11,060 bases of DNA from an uncultured Eubacteriales bacterium (GTDB lineage: Bacteria > Bacillota > Clostridia > Oscillospirales > Acutalibacteraceae): assembly GCA_900313475.1 (NCBI GenBank), contig OMRJ01000237.1:1-11060 (forward strand). Direction: 5' to 3'. A program made the translations under genes and the position numbers. Position 1 is the first letter of the stretch. The number at the start of each line of letters is the position of its first letter. Shown here piece by piece: positions 7,741 to 11,060 of this stretch. The notes under the pieces are model-generated. The model was not told the origin of the DNA and did no database searches. It saw only the letters and a list, made by a program, of their open reading frames with translations.

Positions 7741-8448
7741 TCACTTGTTTTTCAGACGCTTGTCAAGCTTTATCGAGAGGTGGGTGCCTATGCTTTGGAA
7801 CACCTGCACCATTATGACGAGAATTATAACGGCAAGCAGCATAACCACGTATTTGTATCTGTAATATCCGTAGTTGATAGCGATTTTGCCCAGTCCGCCG
7901 CCGCCGATGATGCCGCTCATTGCGGAGTAGCCGAGAATGGTTGTAATTGCAATCGTGACGTTTGAAATAAGCGACGGTACGCTTTCGGGAATCATCACCT
8001 TGGTTATGATTTCAAACGGCGACGCGCCCATGCTCTGCGCCGCTTCGACTATGTTGGGGTTTACCTCCCGAAGGCTTGTTTCGACAAGACGCGCCACAAA
8101 CGGGAAAGCGGCAATTACAAGCGGCACGATCGACGCCGTAGTGCCGACTGCCGTTCCTACAATAAGACGGGCAAGCGGAAAAGCCATTATCATAAGGAGC
8201 AAAAAAGGCACCGAGCGCAGCAGGTTTATTATCACATTAAGTGTGTGGAGCACCCATGAGGGCATACGCAAAACACCGCCCTTGTCTCCCGCAACGAGAA
8301 GAACGCCGAGGGGGAGTCCTATCACAAGAGAAAAAAGAGTTGAAACAACGGTTACGTAAAATGTCTCCCACAGGCCGAAAAGAAATTCACTTTTGACTAT
8401 TTCCCATGCGGTTTGCCATCCCTCAGCCGAAAAAAAGCTCTCAAGCAT
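7741..8448 (-). CDS. metI: Methionine ABC transporter permease MetI
   Basis: This 235-residue inner-membrane permease has about five hydrophobic segments (roughly 31-53, 68-90, 93-116, 158-182 and 200-220). It carries the EAA loop at 135-156 (EAAQSMGASPFEIITKVMIP), which docks on the ATPase. Length and motif match MetI, the transmembrane subunit of the MetNIQ importer. Its ATG (8446-8448) lies inside the end of metN, an 8-base overlap. An AGGAGG site at 8458-8463 sits about eight bases upstream of the ATG. Confidence 0.93.
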   Translation of the reverse strand: MLESFFSAEGWQTAWEIVKSEFLFGLWETFYVTVVSTLFSLVIGLPLGVLLVAGDKGGVLRMPSWVLHTLNVIINLLRSVPFLLLMIMAFPLARLIVGTAVGTTASIVPLVIAAFPFVARLVETSLREVNPNIVEAAQSMGASPFEIITKVMIPESVPSLISNVTIAITTILGYSAMSGIIGGGGLGKIAINYGYYRYKYVVMLLAVIILVIMVQVFQSIGTHLSIKLDKRLKNK

Positions 8449-9454
8449 TGTCTTTTACCTCCTCTATCGCTATATCAGGCACACTTTTAAGATATCTGAC
8501 TGCTTTTTCAACTTCTTCTTTGCCGCCGGGAATGCCGAGAAGCATGTTGCCGTATGCCATACCGCCGATTGTTTTTGTGGACGCAGCCATAATGTTCGCA
8601 CACACACCGATGTCGAGCGCCATTTTTGCTATCATAGGCGTGCCCGCGGCATCGGCTCCGTTATAAACGACCCTGATGCGGTTTTCGTCCGAAAAGCTGT
8701 CGACGACCGGTGCGTCAAAGCCCTCCGGGAAAACAAGCCGCCTTGCCGCGTCCGATTTCGGCGCAGAGAAAATATCTTTTACGTTGCCTGCCTCGACCAC
8801 CTCTCCGTCGTCGAGAATTGCCACCTTGCCGCATATCTCCTCGACAACACTCATCTGATGTGTTATCACGATAACCGTGATGCCGAGCTTAATGTTGATT
8901 TCTTTAACAAGCTGCAATATGGAATGCGTCGTTTTAGGGTCGAGCGCACTTGTTGCCTCGTCGCAAAGCAAAACCTTCGGATCAGTCGCGAGCGCTCTTG
9001 CAATTGCTATTCGCTGCTGCTGACCGCCCGAAAGCTGAACGGGATAAGCTCCCGCCTTATCGGGAAGTCCCACTGTTTCGAGAAGCTCACGCGCACGTTT
9101 TTCGGCTTCCGCCCTTTTCATTCCCGCAAGCTCCATCGGAAAGCAAATGTTTTTGAGGCATGTGCGCTGCATCAGCAGATTGAAGCCCTGAAAGATCATC
9201 GTTATTCCGCGTCTTGCCTCGCGCAGCTGCTTTGCGGAGAGTGCGCCCATGTCGGTGCCGTCAATAAAGACATGTCCCTCCGTGGGGCGTTCGAGCATGT
9301 TTATGCACCTTACAAGCGTGCTTTTGCCCGCGCCTGACATGCCGATTATTCCGTATATTTCTCCGTCGTTTATTGTGAGATTTACGTTTTTCAGCGCTTC
9401 CACTTCACCGTCGGCTGTGGTAAAGGTTTTTGTTAGCCCCTTTATCTCAATCAT
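8441..9454 (-). CDS. metN: Methionine ABC transporter ATPase MetN (with NIL domain)
   Basis: This 337-residue ATPase drives methionine import with MetI and MetQ. Motifs are Walker A GMSGAGKST (38-46), Q-loop Q89, signature LSGGQQQR (141-148), Walker B ending D165-E166, and H-loop H199. The C-terminal region, about 255-332, is the NIL domain that in characterised MetN proteins binds methionine and inhibits transport. The start is placed at 9454 (MIEIKGLTKTF) and not the upstream ATG at 9484, because GAGGG at 9461-9465 lies six bases before it and the ten extra residues would be non-homologous. The gene overlaps metI by eight bases and is separated from metQ by a 136-base gap with two hairpins. 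Confidence 0.95.
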   Translation of the reverse strand: MIEIKGLTKTFTTADGEVEALKNVNLTINDGEIYGIIGMSGAGKSTLVRCINMLERPTEGHVFIDGTDMGALSAKQLREARRGITMIFQGFNLLMQRTCLKNICFPMELAGMKRAEAEKRARELLETVGLPDKAGAYPVQLSGGQQQRIAIARALATDPKVLLCDEATSALDPKTTHSILQLVKEINIKLGITVIVITHQMSVVEEICGKVAILDDGEVVEAGNVKDIFSAPKSDAARRLVFPEGFDAPVVDSFSDENRIRVVYNGADAAGTPMIAKMALDIGVCANIMAASTKTIGGMAYGNMLLGIPGGKEEVEKAVRYLKSVPDIAIEEVKDNA

Positions 9455-9460
9455 TTTATA

Positions 9461-9465
9461 CCCTC
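9461..9465 (-). promoter_or_regulatory. Ribosome binding site deciding the metN start
   Basis: Minus-strand GAGGG six bases before the ATG at 9452-9454 supports the shorter MetN. For the longer alternative start at 9484 this site would lie inside the coding region. Confidence 0.75.
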
Positions 9466-9485
9466 GTTTCGTTTGTTGTAACATT

Positions 9486-9534
9486 CAGCATTTAATATCC
9501 GACGGTTTTTTCAACTGCCGAATATTAAGTGCTG
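9486..9534 (-). promoter_or_regulatory. Imperfect intercistronic hairpin, metQ-metN
   Basis: The arms CAGCATTTAATAT (9486-9498) and ATATTAAGTGCTG (9522-9534) pair along 13 positions including one wobble. After a mismatch the pairing continues toward the loop (9500-9505 with 9515-9520, one mismatch and one wobble). The stem is A/T-rich and lacks a T-run on the minus strand after it, so it looks like an mRNA-stabilising or processing structure more than a terminator. Confidence 0.5.
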
Positions 9535-9543
9535 ATAAATTTC

Positions 9544-9576
9544 TGCGGAGCCGCCGCGAAAACGGACAGCTCCGCA
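9544..9576 (-). terminator. GC-rich hairpin after metQ, weak or partial terminator
   Basis: An 8-bp perfect stem (TGCGGAGC at 9544-9551, GCTCCGCA at 9569-9576) lies 15 bases after the metQ stop. On the minus strand it is followed by GAAATTTATC, a poor U-tract. Partial termination or 3'-end protection is plausible. It would raise metQ mRNA over metN and metI, as a binding protein needs. Confidence 0.5.
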
Positions 9577-9590
9577 ACATATTATCTTTT

Positions 9591-10484
9591 TTATTTGGTA
9601 AGCGCGTCGAGAGAGGTCTGCTTGCCGCCGTATACTCCCATAGGCTCAACGTGAATTGCGCCGACGGAAACGATGTGCGTACCATTCTTGGCGTTAAAGT
9701 CATCAAGATAGGGGGCGTGCTGGAAATAGTTTGCGTCAACCTCGCCGCTGTCAACAACCTTGTTGGGGATGATGTAGTCGGTGTACTCTTTGATATCGAG
9801 AGTGATGTCCTTCTTTGCAAGAATATCCTTTGCTATCTTGAGTATCTCGGCGTGGGGAGCGGGGGACGCCGCAACCGTGATGGTTTGACCCTTGAGTGAG
9901 GCGTAGTCGACTGACGCGTCATATCCGTCGGTCGGGTTTTCGACAACACTTACAACAGAACCGTTGTATTTGCCTGTGATGTAGTCGGCAACCTCTTTGC
10001 TTTCGAGAGCCGCTTTGAGGGCAAGTGTTTTTGCAGTCTTTTCGCTGCCCTCTTTTACCGCGAGGATGTTTGCGTATGCCGAAGCGGAGCCTTCCTGCTT
10101 AAGAGCGCTCTTGGAAGGGTCTATTCCTGCGTCGATTGCGTAGTTTGAGTTGATAACGGCGTAGTCAACATCCTTGAGGAGGTTGGGAAGCTGTGCGGCT
10201 TCTGCCTCTTTGAATTCAATATTGTGGGGATTTTCGGCAATATCAAGCACCGTTGCGGTAATTCCTGCGCCCTCTTTGAGCTTTATAACGCCGATGGAGT
10301 CAAGAAGCATAAGTGCTCTGGCTTCGTTTGTCGTGTCGTTGGGAACGGCTATTACAATCTTTGTATTTGAGGGTGTTGCGGGGTCGGTGTTTTTGTTGTC
10401 CTTGTCGCCGCCGCATGAAGCGAAGGCAAAAACAGCGGTGACAGCAAGTGCAAGTACGAGGATTGATGCGAGTACCTTTTTCAT
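9591..10484 (-). CDS. metQ: Methionine-binding lipoprotein MetQ (NLPA family)
   Basis: This 297-residue substrate-binding lipoprotein of the MetNIQ importer begins with a lipoprotein signal peptide (MKKVLASILVLALAVTAVF) and a FASC lipobox with the lipidated Cys at residue 24. A flexible Asp/Asn/Thr-rich linker follows, then the NLPA-type binding fold starting KIVIAVPNDTTNEARALMLL. The NYFQHAPYLDDFN segment is typical of MetQ ligand-binding sites. The start is placed at 10484, where AAGGAG (10493-10498) sits eight bases upstream and the signal peptide begins. An in-frame ATG at 10565 would add 27 residues reading through the attenuator terminator and is rejected. The gene is first in the operon after the leader peptide and terminator. 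By family it binds methionine, but specificity in NLPA proteins varies. Confidence 0.94.
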   Translation of the reverse strand: MKKVLASILVLALAVTAVFAFASCGGDKDNKNTDPATPSNTKIVIAVPNDTTNEARALMLLDSIGVIKLKEGAGITATVLDIAENPHNIEFKEAEAAQLPNLLKDVDYAVINSNYAIDAGIDPSKSALKQEGSASAYANILAVKEGSEKTAKTLALKAALESKEVADYITGKYNGSVVSVVENPTDGYDASVDYASLKGQTITVAASPAPHAEILKIAKDILAKKDITLDIKEYTDYIIPNKVVDSGEVDANYFQHAPYLDDFNAKNGTHIVSVGAIHVEPMGVYGGKQTSLDALTK

Positions 10485-10492
10485 GAGTATTA

Positions 10493-10498
10493 CTCCTT
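10493..10498 (-). promoter_or_regulatory. Ribosome binding site deciding the metQ start
   Basis: Minus-strand AAGGAG lies eight bases before the ATG at 10482-10484, immediately ahead of a classical lipoprotein signal sequence. Confidence 0.85.
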
Positions 10499-10542
10499 TT
10501 TTTCCGGCTTTTTGCCGTTTTTTTCTGAAAGCTTTTCGGCAT

Positions 10543-10574
10543 AAAAAAACGAGACTTGTTTTCAAACAAGTCTC
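10543..10574 (-). terminator. Attenuator terminator upstream of metQ
   Basis: On the minus strand GAGACTTGTT (10574-10565), loop TGAA, then AACAAGTCTC (10560-10551) form a perfect 10-bp stem. G and seven T residues (10549-10543) follow. It is a textbook intrinsic terminator, yet it lies between a strong promoter and the metQ start, 30 bases after the leader peptide stop. That placement marks it as a regulated attenuator. No other transcription unit ends here. Confidence 0.88.
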
Positions 10575-10653
10575 CCGTCAGCTACGTCGATTTCCGTCTC
10601 TCAGTTAAACCTTTTCGGACATGGAAAAACTGACGACTGCGCAGTTACGGGAG
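10572..10653 (-). promoter_or_regulatory. Candidate antiterminator and competing pairings in the leader
   Basis: Leader bases CTCCCGT (10653-10647) are perfectly complementary to ACGGGAG (10578-10572), which includes the first three bases of the terminator stem. A competing partner, TCGTCAGTT (10636-10628), can pair with AGCTGACGG (10583-10575) over nine positions, two of them wobbles. That pairing leaves the terminator free. A third option, TCAGTT (10633-10628) with AACTGA (10606-10601), overlaps the leader stop codon. The pairings are seen directly; their regulatory roles are inferred and no energies were computed. Confidence 0.5.
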
Positions 10654-10700
10654 CGTGTCATCATGCACATTATTCCTGTTACGGCAACAAATGCGTTCAT
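10605..10700 (-). CDS. Met/Cys-rich leader peptide of the metQNI operon
   Basis: This 31-residue frame has its ATG at 10700-10698 and TAA at 10607-10605. GGAG (10709-10712) sits eight bases upstream, and a strong promoter lies about 30 bases before the start. Residues 11-14 read MCMM, 16-20 RSRNC, and another Met is at 27, giving five Met and two Cys in 31 residues. The middle (NCAVVSFSMSEKV) ends the peptide. There is no signal sequence or known fold. Its position ahead of an intrinsic terminator and a methionine importer makes a regulatory role likely: the ribosome would sense Met-tRNA or Cys-tRNA supply while translating it. An internal start at residue 11 is possible because AGGA precedes that ATG. 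I do not recognise a named family. Confidence 0.7.
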   Translation of the reverse strand: MNAFVAVTGIMCMMTRSRNCAVVSFSMSEKV

Positions 10701-10735
10701 TGTGTGTTCTCCATTTCCTTAAGTTTTATGAGCCT

Positions 10736-10764
10736 ATGATAGCACACACATATAACGGTGTCAA
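10736..10764 (-). promoter_or_regulatory. Strong promoter of the leader-metQNI-activase operon
   Basis: On the minus strand a perfect -35 TTGACA (10764-10759) is separated by exactly 17 bases from the -10 TATCAT (10741-10736). The -10 is preceded by TGC, giving an extended -10. Transcription should start near 10729, leaving about 30 bases of leader before the peptide start. No S-box or T-box motif lies between here and metQ. Confidence 0.85.
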
Positions 10765-10978
10765 GACCGAATAATGCACAAAGACGGTAGGTAAATAAAA
10801 AATATTTTTCAACGTTTTTAACAAATACAAACTTTGCCGACTGTGCAAAATGACGGTTGACAAAGAAAAAATCAAGCAAAAAACAGAATGAAAAGTGATT
10901 AAATCCGACGGTGACACCGATTTTGCAGCTTCATCGGCAGAAGCATTGATTTGTTGCCGTCGCGACCGTTTTACCTAG
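10765..10978. other. Intergenic region without a gene
   Basis: A/T-rich sequence upstream of the operon promoter. It includes a small CGGTG/CACCG palindrome at 10909-10919 followed by ATTTTGC on the plus strand, too weak to call a terminator. It also includes a plus-strand TTGACA at 10857-10862 without a matching -10. No coding region is supported. Confidence 0.4.
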
Positions 10979-10982
10979 GCTG

Positions 10983-11059
10983 ACGGGATTCGAACCCATG
11001 TCGCCCGTCAGTGCCCCTTTTCGGCACTTTTCGCCCTTTTCGTCTTGACTTGCGTCAGC
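10983..11059 (-). ncRNA. tRNA-like T-arm and structured RNA at the right edge
   Basis: On the minus strand ATGGG, TTCGAAT, CCCGT (10999-10983) is a complete T-arm with a 5-bp stem (one G-T wobble) and the canonical seven-base T-loop. Upstream lie a 6-bp stem (11010-11015 with 11023-11028), three CGAAAAG copies 9-10 bases apart (11017-11042), and GCTGACG (11059-11053) complementary to CGTCAGC (10985-10979). No D-arm, no anticodon arm with T33 and no encoded CCA can be fitted within the window. A tmRNA-like or other 3' end running past base 11060 is possible (GAC directly before the T-stem recalls tmRNA), as is a tRNA-derived remnant. Identity is open. Confidence 0.35.
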
Positions 11060-11060
11060 A

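Noticed and set aside
8393..9337. Long plus-strand frame opposite metN
   Set aside because: It is antisense to a clear MetN coding sequence with all ATPase motifs; the translation is Cys/His/Arg-rich as expected for a shadow frame.
9455..9484. MetN start at ATG 9484
   Set aside because: Ten non-homologous residues and no ribosome binding site; GAGGG fits the ATG at 9454.
10485..10565. Longer MetQ starting at ATG 10565
   Set aside because: It would translate through the terminator U-tract and place basic, non-homologous residues before a perfect lipoprotein signal peptide that has its own AAGGAG site.
10485..10740. S-box (SAM) riboswitch or T-box ahead of metQ
   Set aside because: Expected for Firmicute methionine genes, but neither the conserved S-box core nor the T-box AGGGTGG motif is present on the minus strand; the leader is also short.
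10857..10862. Plus-strand TTGACA as a promoter
   Set aside because: No acceptable -10 lies 16-18 bases downstream and there is no plus-strand gene to serve.
10979..11059. Complete ordinary tRNA with acceptor GCTGACG/CGTCAGC
   Set aside because: With that acceptor the T-stem would be shifted out of register, no D-arm is found, and the only 5-bp/7-base arm has A in place of T33.

Overview
The window looks like a piece of chromosome from a strictly anaerobic, Clostridia-type Firmicute, probably an uncultured gut Ruminococcaceae/Oscillospiraceae relative. The grounds are a NrdG-type radical-SAM activase, AGGAGG-type ribosome binding sites, a Gram-positive MetQ lipoprotein, and a giant repeat protein whose aromatic/lysine C-terminal helix resembles tails on secreted proteins of gut Clostridia. 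Taxonomy is inferred; no marker gene is present.

Layout: (1) Bases 2-4504 (+) are the 3' part of a very large repetitive gene that is already open at the left edge. Its protein holds three diverged copies of a roughly 411-446-residue module plus a fourth partial copy, and ends in an amphipathic helix. A strong GC-rich terminator follows. (2) Bases 4567-5050 carry no convincing gene, only a doubtful 50-codon frame. (3) An extended -10 promoter precedes a six-helix membrane protein resembling the DUF2238/YjdF family (5087-5842), followed 56 bases later by a cytosolic calcineurin-like metallophosphoesterase (5899-6921). (4) A bidirectional terminator at 6964-7020 separates these from a minus-strand operon.

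(5) The minus-strand operon reads promoter, Met/Cys-rich 31-residue leader peptide, intrinsic terminator, metQ, double intercistronic hairpin, metN, metI, nrdG-like activase. It encodes a complete D-methionine/L-methionine type ABC importer: lipoprotein, ATPase with a NIL domain, and permease. The radical-SAM activase is translationally coupled to its end. The leader is the most interesting item. A near-consensus promoter (TTGACA, 17 bases, TATCAT with extended TG) drives a short frame with five Met and two Cys codons. It is followed by a 10-bp stem and T7 terminator, and segments of the leader are complementary to the sequence abutting that terminator. This looks like ribosome-mediated attenuation of a methionine-uptake operon, where an S-box or T-box would be expected in Firmicutes.

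(6) The right edge (10983-11059) holds a perfect tRNA-type T-arm on the minus strand, but the sequence upstream of it does not fold as a normal tRNA. It could be the 3' end of a tmRNA-like or other structured RNA running out of the window, or a tRNA-derived remnant.
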